Of a stretch of DNA of 64,000 nucleotides, positions 49,125 through 59,879 are shown piece after piece. Origin of the DNA: Lycocorax pyrrhopterus obiensis (taxonomy: Eukaryota > Chordata > Aves > Passeriformes > Paradisaeidae); NCBI GenBank assembly GCA_014706295.1, contig JACSVZ010000002.1:109690930-109754929 (forward strand), written 5' to 3'. The notes under the pieces were generated by a model. That model made no database searches. It had not been told where the DNA came from and worked only from the letters and a program-made list of their open reading frames with translations. Made by a program: the position numbers and the translations under genes. The stretch's first letter is position 1, and the number at the start of each line of letters is the position of its first letter.

Positions 49125-49849
49125 GTGGGTACCTGCTCAACGCCCCTTCCTGATCTCATTCTTCTTCCTTTGAAAACTATGTGCAGCACACAGTATTTCC
49201 TCTCCCTCTCAATTATTTGGTTAAAAAAACCCCATAAATCCAAGTGAGGATTGCTTCATAGCAGTGGGCTCTGTAAACAATAAAGGCCAGAACTTAGGGC
49301 TCCCTCAGGAGTGAGCTGTCTCACGTCCAGCCTGGTACACTCAGGCAGCATGGAGGCCGTGGGACAGCTATTTTCCCTAGTAAGCCCTGCAGTCCTGTTC
49401 CGTGTTTATCCAGACTGAGAGACCTGTTGGGGCTCACTGGAAAAGGAGAAATGTGTAAATGGAAAACACAGAATGCTTTTCATTGGCCTACTTAATTGAT
49501 GAACAAACATTGATTTTTACAACCTGATCCTTCCTTTCAGAGACAATAGGCATCTTTCTGGTTATTTTTAGTTCAGCTTCTTTGTATGAAGTTATTGAGA
49601 ACTTTGTTGCTCATTTCCTTAGCGTATTGCCTTCAGCAGAATATGCCCTTTGGTGTACTTCATCAGTGCCAGATCACTGGAGAGGGGAAATATCAGAAGT
49701 GTTCTCCACTGCCAGGAAAATACTGACCAGTGGAGCATGTGGTTAGACTAAAAGTATCCCACAGTCCTCATAGATTACAATAAAGGGAAGTTTTATTGAC
49801 TCTGAATGTCATTCATCTCAGGAGGCTATTTATTAATAATTGTCTTTAG
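49125..49849. other. DTNA: DTNA intron (725 nt)
   Basis: No recognised element. The intron ends in a T-rich tract and ctttag. Confidence 0.8.
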
Positions 49850-49982
49850 GGTTACAGAAGATGGAGACCCTTATGTCAGAGCAGATGATGAAAATTACGA
49901 GAACGACTCTGTCCGCCAGCTGGAGAACGAACTGAAAATGGAGGAGTACCTGAAGCAGAAGCTGCAGGATGAGGCATACCAG
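49850..49982 (+). CDS. DTNA: DTNA exon: tyrosine-rich tail and final helix
   Basis: 133-nt exon after attgtctttag and before gtggga. After a joining G it reads VTEDGDPYVRADDENYENDS, VRQLENELKMEEYLKQKLQD and EAYQ, ending on a codon boundary. The tail of alpha-dystrobrevin-1 is known as a tyrosine-phosphorylated region. The candidate sites DPYV and ENYE are both kept here. The second half (VRQLENELKMEEYLKQKLQ) is a predicted helix. It can join the 45-nt cassette at 53253 (ending VSLQS) or the terminal exon at 59212. Reading through the donor would give 13 more residues to a stop at 50024, and I consider that incidental. Confidence 0.96.
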
Positions 49983-52900
49983 GTGGGAGAAGGACACCAG
50001 ATGCCCACGTTTCTCCATAAGTGAGAAAGGATGATGTGCCTCAGGTGCCCAGTGCCATCTAACCAGCCCTGGGCTCTGGGATGTGATCTCAGTTACCAGA
50101 GCAGCCACATTCCAAAAGCTGCTGCCACCCTTCCACAGACACACATGCATCCAGCCTTTGTGTGTATCCAAGACCACGCTGCCTGAGGGTACCAGGGAAC
50201 CAGGTGGGACAGAACTGCCTCTGAGCTTGTTCTCTGCCCATGCCTACCAAGTCACTTAAATCTCATTCCCCACTACCATAGGTGCTGGTTGGTGGTGTCA
50301 AGATGTCCTGCTATTTTCAGATCTCTTTTTTTCTCCAATAGCAAAAAGCACTCACGAGGCTTTCTCCAGTGTGAACTGAAGCTAAAGCACAGTCTGTGTG
50401 CTACTGTCATTGTCAGAATCTGGAGGTACAGAAAAGGTTCTGAAACGAATTGTATCCCAGAGGACCGAGTATTCAACAAGCATCTGGTGCAGAGAAGCCT
50501 GGGGATTTGTTATTAAACACCTCCCTGAGGAAGCTCTCAAAGGGCATTTGTTTAAGAGTCTGAGTAAAGCAAATACACCAGGAGGAGCTGGGATTCTGTA
50601 GATGTCCATATCTGCATCATGGTCTCCACTTCTACCTGGTGTTGCAGATTATTGCCATGTTTTCAGTTATTCTGACTTGGAACATTTGAATTTAAATTAA
50701 TTAATTAAATTAATTCCTTCTTATAAAGTTGGAAGTAGTGTCAATAGGAAGGAAAACCTAGTTCAGTTATTTGGGAACGGAGCTGAAGCAAGCAAAAATA
50801 ACTTTGTTCCCACATGGTGATGGGCTCAAATATGGACCTCACCGCTAAAGAACATTTAATGGGGTAAAAAAAACCAAATTAGACATGTTCTGAGAGATCA
50901 GATGTCTGCAAATAAGGTTCAAAATCACTTTAGGGGCAGGAATTCTTTAAACTGCTGATTTCTAGGAGCTAATATAGCCTTTTGTTCTGGTAGTTTTCCT
51001 CTAGTGTTCAGTGCTGGTCACTTTGGAGACAATCTGCGTCTGACAGGCTTGTGTTGTAATGAAGATTGGCTGCTCTTTTGATCTTCTTTTCTGTAAAGCT
51101 GCTAGGATATCTTAGTCTTGTTAAAGTTCACTGAGTCTTATCAAAATTTGAGGTGACTTTGAGGTTGATGTGAACATCTTTTTGTTGTTGTCATTATTGT
51201 TGTTGTTTATGTAGACCTGCTACATTCCCGTGGTAGCTTGCCAAAAACCATTTCATTGCAGAGGTCTTTAAGGACATGACAAAAGGAGCAGGATTGTTAC
51301 AGATCATCAACTAAGGCAACAGCAGGTGACATAGGGGGTGTTGTCAGAATTTTTTACCCAAGATAGGAAATGTCAAAAATCACAGCCTTTGAACTTCAGA
51401 ACAGGATGGACAACTACTGCCGATGTAATGAAAAGTAGTTGTCAGTTTAGAGAAGGAGTTCCTAAACAGTCACAGCTGTCAGGCATCAAATAATAAATGT
51501 TATTCTTGCTGGTAAAAAATCCATTTTCTTCAGAAGGAACAACAGACCAGTTTGGCTGTATTTTGGTTACAATATAGAAGTGCAGTATATGTCAATGGTG
51601 TTACTTGAGTTTGAAAAGTTACAATGGGATTTTGTACATGCATAAAATACAGTATTTGTGTGCACTGCAAATAACGGCAGGAGAAGTCATACATGTCACT
51701 TGGTGGCACTGGGTGCTACTCTTGCTTCAGTCAACATAGTTCTTCTGCTGTTTTCCACCAACATTCCCAGAAGAAGCGGAGGAAATCTGCCCCCTATTAA
51801 CATCAGAGTAAAAATCCTGAATTTAGGTGAGCCAAGACTACAAGATGAGGTTTATTCCTCATTGTTTCACATTATTTGTTTCCACCAGGGGAACAAAAAC
51901 AGGCAAAAAAACCCAATACACACACACACATACACACTCCCCCTGCCAAAAAAAAAAAAAAAAGGCTTTTTTTTAGTCAAAAATATATTCACTGAGGGAA
52001 CAGAAAGTCCTTATTCTAGACAAGTTCTGCTTAACAGCATTTTTCCAAACCAAGTTTCATGATGTACTTTACTGTCTGAGAGATTGTCAGCTCCTATCAG
52101 GCAGTGATTTGACAGTAGTGACTTGTAAGCAGAATCTATTTTTAGTTGATACCACAGCCCCAAAGCATGTAATGGCAATGCATGAGAAGTCCTTCCCAGT
52201 ATGGTTGATGCCATTTAAATTAGGGGATGGGGTTAAAGGAAGCAAAAAAAGGTGTTGATTTAATAGGGACTACTAAGATGATTAGGAGCTGGTTGGACAG
52301 TGTCATATATTGATCCCAAGACATGCTTTGGCATTGGTTGTTCTCTGCAATTTGCTGTTTATTTGTGGTATTTTGCTCTTCTATTCCTTTATCTACTAAT
52401 ATCACTGAGTATTCTAAAAAAGCCACAACTTTCTACTTGGAAAAACAAAGGAAAATTGGGAAATTTATGTTCAGGGTATCCTGTTGAACCAAGGCCAGGT
52501 CAACTATTCTCATTTGCATCAAACCATTGGAATTTATTACAAGCTGTTTTACTGTTTGTACTCACATGTACACTGCATTCATCTGGATTGCCAAAAAAAA
52601 GTCAGAAGCTGTAGCTATCGTAATGCAGTTGTCAGCTGAAAAAATCTGCAAGGAGGAACTCCTACTAAGGTTGCAGAATGGTCACCTCAGTAACAATCTG
52701 GTAACCATTTTTATGTTATTAAATGTCTCACTTCGTGTAAAATCAGCACATTTAGAAAAACACGTAGATGTAGTGTAGCATGAACTATGGTTGGCCCAAA
52801 CCCACTCTTGTTATTTTGTCTCACTTTGTCTCCAAGGAAGATTTTTATGCTGAACTCCAAGTTAGTATTAAAGTATGAGCAAAAAACCCAAGATGCATAG

Positions 52901-53252
52901 GGAAATCAGGGACATGAAACCTTAGAGGAGGCTTCTTTCTCTCTCTTTTTTTTTTTTTAAGCATGTTGTAAATAACAAGTATTTGTATCAGAAAAAAACC
53001 CAAACACATTTGATGCACAGGTGTAAATGCTAACAGTGTGTATCCTCCCACATCTGCTTCCACTTTTGGTCTTGGTACAGTCTTTTGCTGATATGTTGTG
53101 TAAGACAGTTTTCACTGGGTTTATTTTCTGGGTCCCTAATTGCTCCCTTTATTTCTAGGCTTGTGCATGGCTTTTTTCAGAATAATACACTGCCTGGCTG
53201 CTCACGGGCTTAATTTGTCATCTTCCTGTTTTCTGTCCTTTGTTACCTACAG
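49983..53252. other. DTNA: DTNA intron
   Basis: 3.3 kb. It contains an AT repeat near 50690-50715, TTG-type repeats near 51181-51209, a CA run at 51918-51937 and a 16-A run at 51948-51963. The open frames at 50289-50601 and 51658-52062 match nothing known to me. Confidence 0.75.
51918..51963. repeat. (CA)n followed by poly(A)16
   Basis: An interrupted CA run (acacacacacaca, then tacacac), ten C/T-rich bases, then sixteen A. It could be the tail of a retroposed sequence, but no body is recognisable to its left. Confidence 0.8.
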
Positions 53253-53297
53253 GTCAGTTTGCAAAGTTGAGTGCAATATTCTTCTCTCTCCTCTCAA
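53253..53297 (+). CDS. DTNA: DTNA stop-carrying cassette exon (VSLQS end)
   Basis: 45-nt exon after tgttacctacag and before a strong gtaagt. Following EAYQ it reads GTC AGT TTG CAA AGT TGA: Val-Ser-Leu-Gln-Ser-stop, with the stop at 53268-53270. Mammalian alpha-dystrobrevin-1 ends EAYQVSLQG, so this is the orthologous last coding exon with Ser for Gly. The stop lies only 27 nt before the exon end, so a downstream junction to 59212 should not trigger nonsense-mediated decay under the usual 50-nt rule. Because 45 is a multiple of three, skipping it keeps the frame into the last exon. Confidence 0.88.
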
Positions 53298-56200
53298 GTA
53301 AGTATTATTAGAATTTAGAAGAAAGTTCGGAGTTAATCCTCATAATATACATTTCAGTTGCAATGCATCTTGTGGCACCTGAACAATGACAATGCTGTTT
53401 CTTTATCCTTTTAACCTGTGTTGGGATGCCTTGGAATCTCTCTGAGTCGGTTCTAATTTATGGATCTGTGGTCCTAGTCCCATGGTTTCCTGTTAAGCCA
53501 TCACCCTTTTTATATTTTTCCATTGTTGACCATCAGAGTGAGAATATGGGCTTTTCATCCCTGGGGATGACGACAAATACATTAGCCAGTACAGAGAAAC
53601 CGTATCCAGAAGATAAGGAACCAGATTACATTTCAGGAGACCTGAGTTTAATTCCTTTCAATGCTTCAGCCTTCCTAGGATAACTGAAATAAATAATTTC
53701 TGATGAGATCAGAACATCTACTCTAGTGTGTGAAACAAGAGTTATGCAAACATTAAAGAAAGCAATCAACCAGCTGCTGAACCACAGAGGTGTCCTCAGA
53801 TGTGTTGTGGAGGTTTAAAATGCCCTAATCCAAGTGGAAGGCACTCAGCTACGGGATAGAGTCTGGCAGTTCAGAAATATGGCAAGATCTATAAACTCCC
53901 TGCTGTCCCATATTCAGGTCACGTTCCTTACCCATGCCAACCTCACAGTTGCTGCACTGAGATTATCGCCAAGTTCAGCAATTGTGTTTCTCCTCAGGAA
54001 GACAGACAACATCTATTCTTATGAAGTCGCCTGTTACTCTGAACATTTGCCCAGGAAACGGGAGACCACATATTTCTTCTTGCCTCAGCTGAAGCCATGG
54101 AGTCTGCATTTCTGACTTTCTAGGAGAGGGCAGTGCCCTGCTGTGAAGAAGGCCCTGAGACAGTGCTGTCCGTCCTGCTGAGACACTGAACCATGGGATG
54201 ACGGGGACAGAAAGGGAGGAGAAATCAGAATAGGGATCTGATTCTGGTCTGCAAACTGAGCCTCTTCAAAGCCAGAACTAAAAGCAAGCAGAGGTCAGCA
54301 ATCAAATGGACACTAGAGCTTGGGAGCAGGGTCATGTTCAGATAAGCAAAACCAGTGAACTAGCCTGTGCCAACTCTAACAGGAACTCATATTGTTAGAT
54401 TTTGTGTGTCATGTTTTATGGTAGACCTCCTTATTTATGCGGCAGTTTTGATGGTAAAACTTGACCCTGATTCAAGGGGTTTGCATCTTCTGATGACAGT
54501 GAAATGTGGCTGTTAAAATGTGTACCTTGTGAAAGCAGCTGCTAGTGGGTATTTCCAAAGCATCTGTCTCAGTGTCTCTTGCAGCTGAAGCAGAATAATG
54601 TGAAAAGCAAATAAAATGCAATACCCAGAGTACTATAAACACCAAATAACCGCTCATAAAAATTCTCCTAACATTGCCCCTCAGGTTACATTCATTTTCT
54701 CAGTAGCCTTGTTAAAAACATGAGCCATGTAGAGTTTCCTAAACATTGACAGCCAGAAAAATAAGTTTTCTTATTCTGTTTTGGTGCAGTTGTCAGTTTT
54801 AGATCAGGTGAAAATTAAAATGGATCTTTCAACAACAATGTGTGTGTATAACTATATATATAGTGGAAATTTTATATATAACTGAATATAATTACAATTT
54901 GCAATAATAAGTCAAAAAACCCCTTTTTAATTGGAATTACAAAACTCAGGCACTTCCATTTAAGGTTTCCTGTTTTGCTGGGAAGCAGTGTTAACATAGT
55001 GATGTGAGGAAACATACTCCCCTAAAGCCTGCCTTTCTTGAAAATATGTATCCTGTCTCAAATTAGCATAGATCTGAGACTGAGCTGCTATTTCCTCTCC
55101 TGGATGATTTTCGAAACATTTTGAAACCTCGTCAAAAAGAAAGATTTTCATAGTGAGATTCTTTTTGGCTCCCAAGGGAGCCCTTTGGCCGGTACCAAAG
55201 ACTGTAACATTCCCAGGAACTATAAAAGCCCAGCCCTACAGAAGTTAGCATCCAAAACTGGTGGACTTGGCACTTCACCTATATCCACAAGAACAAAATG
55301 TATTGTGGTGCATTATGATAAATACATCTTCACGTGGTAAGTGAATCTTCTCAAGATTCACTCTGTTGTGAATATGGAAGTCTGTCATATCTTGTCTATT
55401 TTATTTGGTACTTACATTTCACAGGACTGGAAAAATAACTTCAAAATAGTTTCTACCAATCATGGTATCTAAAGTGCTTTTGCAGTTTTCGTTGGGTTCT
55501 TGCTTGGAAGCTTAGAAGCTGCATGAAGAGTTTTATTTCTAAGCCCTTATTCAGTCAATAGTGGTGCAATACAGTTGCTATGGTCCTAGATGGCCATAGG
55601 AAGTAGAGAGCCAACAGGCTTTCCTATCTCACACCAGTATTACATCTGTGCTTATTAAAAAAAAAAAAAAATTATGGAGGAAATGATATCAGTTTATTGT
55701 GGCTCCTTATGAGTGATACTGCAGCTGATGGCCCACCACAAAGTTTTGTTCATTGCCTAATTCATCTGGAGTTGATGTTGATTGATGCGTTTTGCAATCT
55801 ATTTGCATTTGCATCTTTAAAAGCACTATGTACAATTTTCCAGAATTGATTTTAAATAGCATCTAGTATAACAAATTCCCAAGAGAGCGATTCCAGTAAT
55901 ACATAAAACATAATTTAATCATGTTTTCAATTTACTTTTTGTGTTAAATGTACTTGTTTTATTTTTAGTAAAGAAACAGAGTGAATTTGAGCTTGTTTTC
56001 AGCAGGCACTAGGCAGATCTTGACATTAGGTGAAACTGCAACTTTGATGTTACTTTACCTTTATCCCCTTGATAGCATTTGGGTTTTTGCCAAGGATGGC
56101 CAACGGGAGCAGAAAGCCTGCATTTCAGAAACTGGTTGAAAAGCTGTCATTTTCATTTAGTTGCTGTTGACTCGTGCAGTGGACGTGTCCCCACAAGACC

Positions 56201-59200
56201 TACAATCTCCTAGATTTTCTAAAGCTGTGCTTTCTTAGTGCTGGCACACATTTTGAACTGGTCATGCCTAATTCGTTTATATGCATTATTATAACAGGAG
56301 AGAAGTTGTGAAAAGCTAACAGAAATCAGACCTAAAGCATCCACTGAGAGGGAGTACAGGGAGGGGGCTTTATTACAGGTTTTGTTCTCAGATTTTAGCT
56401 GCAATTTTCCCTATCTCAACAAAAACGTAATAATTTCAGTTAAAGATTTAGTTCTGTCCCCACTCCAAACCCCCTCACTCTCTCAAAACCTTATAACATG
56501 AACTGTTGTGGGGTCTGAGGCTTTGGGTGTCTGTGGGTGACATTTTCCATTGCAAAAGTGACTGAATGGTTTGTATTGAAACAGGTGGAATTTTTTTCAA
56601 GCACAAAAACCCCAAATCCTCTCAAATTTTTGATAGGAATGCATTCTTTAAAAATACTATATATTCAACTTGACTGTTTTTCCAGGACAGAATTTGTGTT
56701 CAGTAACACGTTCATATTTTTCTCATCTCTTGGCATTTTTTCGAACCTCTGCTTTCATGTTTACCAGCAGAGATTAGGAGTATCATCAAATGTCAGGTGA
56801 TAAAAACCATGGGCCAAGGGAGATGGTGTGGTCAGTCTAGTCCAGTCTTTTTTGGTTTTTTCTTGAACAAATACATAAAAGCCAGCATTATGTGGACCAT
56901 TCCATTTGAAAATAACAGGAGCATAACAGCACAGTAATTTTCAAAAATGTCTGCTACATTCACTCAGCTGTGTTTTGGTTTTCTTTTCTTTTTGGTTTAT
57001 TTTTCTCCCTATGTCCTCCCCTTCTTAGCATGTAGGCGTAAAAAACACTGTAAAAAACTGTGACCAAGTTAACAGGGAAGAAGCAGCTTTAATTTGTGAA
57101 TTCAATTCTAAAATTATACAAGTGATAGAGATTTTTTTTGAAAAATGAGTGAATGACAAGCAACAGAGAAGAACCTGTGGATTAAGTAACAGAAGAGGTC
57201 AAGAAACAATTTTATATCATGACAAATCTTACCAGTCTTAACTTGGAATTAATTTTGGCTCTTCCAAAACGTTGCAGTGAATTTAAAGCCCTGAGGTTCA
57301 TTAGTACTCATTATTTCTTGTAGGATAATCTATCCCAGTGCTGGCTGTGGAACAGAGAGAGGCCTGGAGAGAATTTAGAATAACCCTTCCCACACTCCAC
57401 CAAAGAGAAGTTATTTATCCAAAAAATATGAAGCAAACCCAAATACTTAACATTACTGCCAATGTGTCTTAATGCATCCCATGTTTCACAAGCCACTCAT
57501 ACTTTACTCTTGTGGTTTATAATGGTACCATCACTAAATATGAGATGTTCCTATATTTTTGTATGTTAGGAAAAATTTTGTCACCAAAAGGATTGTCAAG
57601 CATTGAAACAGGCAGCTGAGGGAAGTGGTTGAGTCACCATCCCCAGAGATATTTGAAAGGCATGTGGATGTGGCACTTGGGGAACATGGTTTAGTAGTGA
57701 CACTTGGCAGTGCTGGGTTAATGGCTGGACTCAATGATCTTTTCCAACTTAAATGATTCTAGGGTTTACATAACCCTGAAACTGATTCAGTAAAAGTCAG
57801 TCTGAGGCAGCTGAGAACTGACCGCTTCCATGCCTTTGATTTGTATTTTTTGTCTGAATTGTGAAGAGCAAAACGTTCCTTTGCTAAGATTTCCAGATTA
57901 GTTTGCGGACTTAAGTGGTACAGGGGCATGCCTGATTTTTAAAAGATATCATTTAAAATGTAACTCAGAAATTTTTTATGAAACTCTCATCAGACTTGCA
58001 GTGCAAGCTTCCTTTGCATTTATCAACAAAATGTTAATGCTTGTCTTCTGTAACCATCTGACACAAGGAGACACTAAATTAAGATCATCGTACCATTTGG
58101 CATGCTTAGGTATTAAGGAGTGGGGCGGAAGTGTTTGTGCTTGAATAATTAATACAATCAAATGGTCTCAGGAAGGAGAAGCAGCACACTAAACTACCTG
58201 ACCTTTCTTCATTCATCAGATTTAATTTAACTGTTTTTGCCGGAGTAACTTGCGTTTCATCTCCCATCTTTTAGACCAGCTTTATGCCTGAAATGAGTAG
58301 AAAAGAATTCATGTGGAGGGAGTGGTCTGTTTTGCTGTGATGATCATATCTCATGCAATGAAGATTGGTTTTCTCTCTGAGGTAGTTCAAGAGTAAAAAG
58401 GATGAGTTCCTTAACTTTGGAAGGGTCAAATATGTAAACAGTGCCTTTACAACAAATGTGCCAAAAGCAGAAGTTTGCAGTATTACCTGACTGTAGATCC
58501 TGATGTAGTTCTGAGAAGGAGCGGCAGTAACCTATCAAGCATTTTTCCATTACCAGCTAAAACCTTGATGCCTCTCCTGTAGGAATTTGACATACTCACT
58601 GATGCTTCAGGACACAGAGGAGCACCAGCAGAAACTGGTGCACCAGTGGACTAGGCTGTTCATGAGCTGTAGCACCCAGAACCACCCTTTCAAGTAACTA
58701 CAGGTTTTCTTAGACACTGTAAAACATACCCAGGGCGAGAAATTTACATGTGAGGGGACGCTCATGATGGTGAGTGACTGTTAATCAAGTGCCTGAACAC
58801 TGCACAAGGGGAATAAACCATTGTTTCGCTTCCAACATTCTATTTCTAGAGCAATTTGGAAAGGTGAAATGGAAAGGAAAATGGGAACACTGCAAATCTG
58901 TTTCAGTGCAGACTGAGTTACCCCAGGGTCCCACAGCAGAGCAGGCAACAGTCTTCTTGCCCACGGCAAGGAAAGTTTCCAACTTCCCTCATGCCCTGTA
59001 AGTTTCTATTTACAGCTCAAATACCTGTGGCTCACCTAAGTAGAATGGCTTTTTTCCTTTTTCAACTCCTGGAGGGATAACCACAGGAACTGGCCAGCTC
59101 CTTTTTTCTCTCAATAAAGCAGCAGTCAGAGGCTTTACTTGCTCTGCCTGCGTGGGTGCAGCATCTTAAACCAGCACTCTTTAAAAACCTTCTGTAAACG

Positions 59201-59211
59201 TTTCTCAACAG
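53298..59211. other. DTNA: DTNA intron (5.9 kb)
   Basis: Holds a CR1-type fragment at about 57555-57765 and an A run (14 A) near 55658-55671. No further exon could be supported. One exon-like patch near 58583 was rejected. Confidence 0.75.
57555..57765 (+). mobile_element. CR1-type LINE 3' fragment
   Basis: It reads in the sense direction: gttaggaaaaattttgtcac, then agggaagtggttgagtcacc, atgtggatgtggcacttggg, ggctggactcaatgatcttt and tccaacttaaatgattctag. The order and the closing ATGATTCTA-type end are typical of the CR1 3' terminus found throughout bird genomes. It is moderately diverged and 5'-truncated. The left edge is approximate. Confidence 0.82.
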
Positions 59212-59367
59212 GGAAGCTGCAGTCAGACAGACAACGAAAGCTACGTAAGAACTGATGATGAGGAGAGCTGCTTTCGGACAGACGATGAAGAAAACTCAGC
59301 TGCGAACTTCACAGAAGAGTGGAACCAAGAGGTGCAGCGTCTCTTGACAAAAAAATCACATAACTAA
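59212..59367 (+). CDS. DTNA: DTNA terminal exon: alternative 51-residue acidic C-terminus
   Basis: After aaacgtttctcaacag the exon opens in frame with the exon at 49850 and encodes 51 residues to a TAA at 59365-59367. They begin GSCSQTDNESYVRTDDEESC, continue FRTDDEENSAANFTEEWNQE and end VQRLLTKKSHN. It is used as protein only if the stop cassette at 53253 is skipped; otherwise it is 3' UTR. The tail is acidic, with a doubled motif (SYVRTDDEE / SCFRTDDEE) followed by a short amphipathic helix. I do not remember this C-terminus from mammalian DTNA, so its coding use is inferred from an open frame and matched phase alone. Confidence 0.7.
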   Translation, partial: GSCSQTDNESYVRTDDEESCFRTDDEENSAANFTEEWNQEVQRLLTKKSHN

Positions 59368-59699
59368 TTTCTGAGGACTGTAGCACAGTACTTTTGTTCT
59401 AAGAGTTGTAGTTTGTAGATGTGTGTTTTTTGACAACAAGACTTTTGTTTAAGGCTAACTTATATTAGCTACATCTTCTGTAACATGGCTCATTACCGGC
59501 GAAGCAAACAGACTGACGCGCGTGCTGCTGTCACACACGGCAGCGCTGTTAATAACTCACGTAAACCCTTTGCACATGATATTGAACCTGTTCAGTTTAC
59601 AATGACAATACTGTTTATAGTTAGAAATTTGATTTCTGAATACTTTGAGATTTTAGTAGGTCGGTTTACTATACACTGTACATTTTTTTCCACGGGAGA

Positions 59700-59705
59700 A
59701 ATAAA
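59700..59705 (+). promoter_or_regulatory. DTNA: Poly(A) signal AATAAA, proximal
   Basis: Canonical hexamer in gggagaaataaaaagcg, about 330 bases after the final stop codon. Confidence 0.5.
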
Positions 59706-59843
59706 AAGCGACAAGTATGCATTTAACACTGAATGATTATACTCCTGAGTGTATATATCTAGTAGCCCAAAAAACAAAGTACCAGACTATATTTGCAATT
59801 TGTTTGCAAGTCTTTAAATTAAGGCTTATACAAAATGTACTAA

Positions 59844-59879
59844 AATAATAATAATTATATAATTAATAATAATAATAAA
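59844..59879 (+). repeat. (AAT/TAA)n run containing AATAAA
   Basis: AT-only stretch of AAT/TAA units that includes an AATAAA at 59874-59879, a possible second poly(A) signal or an AU-rich element in the UTR. Confidence 0.7.

Noticed and set aside
49125..49135. Alternative donor gtacct after TGG at the end of the 48956 exon
   Set aside because: It would break the frame with the next exon, whereas gtgggt at 49125 gives Met-Val-Thr-Glu-Asp as in known DTNA.
49983..50024. Read-through of the 49982 donor giving VGEGHQMPTFLHK and a stop as the DTNA C-terminus
   Set aside because: The cassette at 53253 reproduces the known VSLQ ending with proper splice sites, so retention is not needed to explain the C-terminus.
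58584..58697. Exon-like patch after tctcctgtag with frames such as EFDILTDASGHRGAP
   Set aside because: Neither frame continues DTNA recognisably, no convincing donor follows, and the faint resemblance to a retroelement enzyme motif is too short to support a call.
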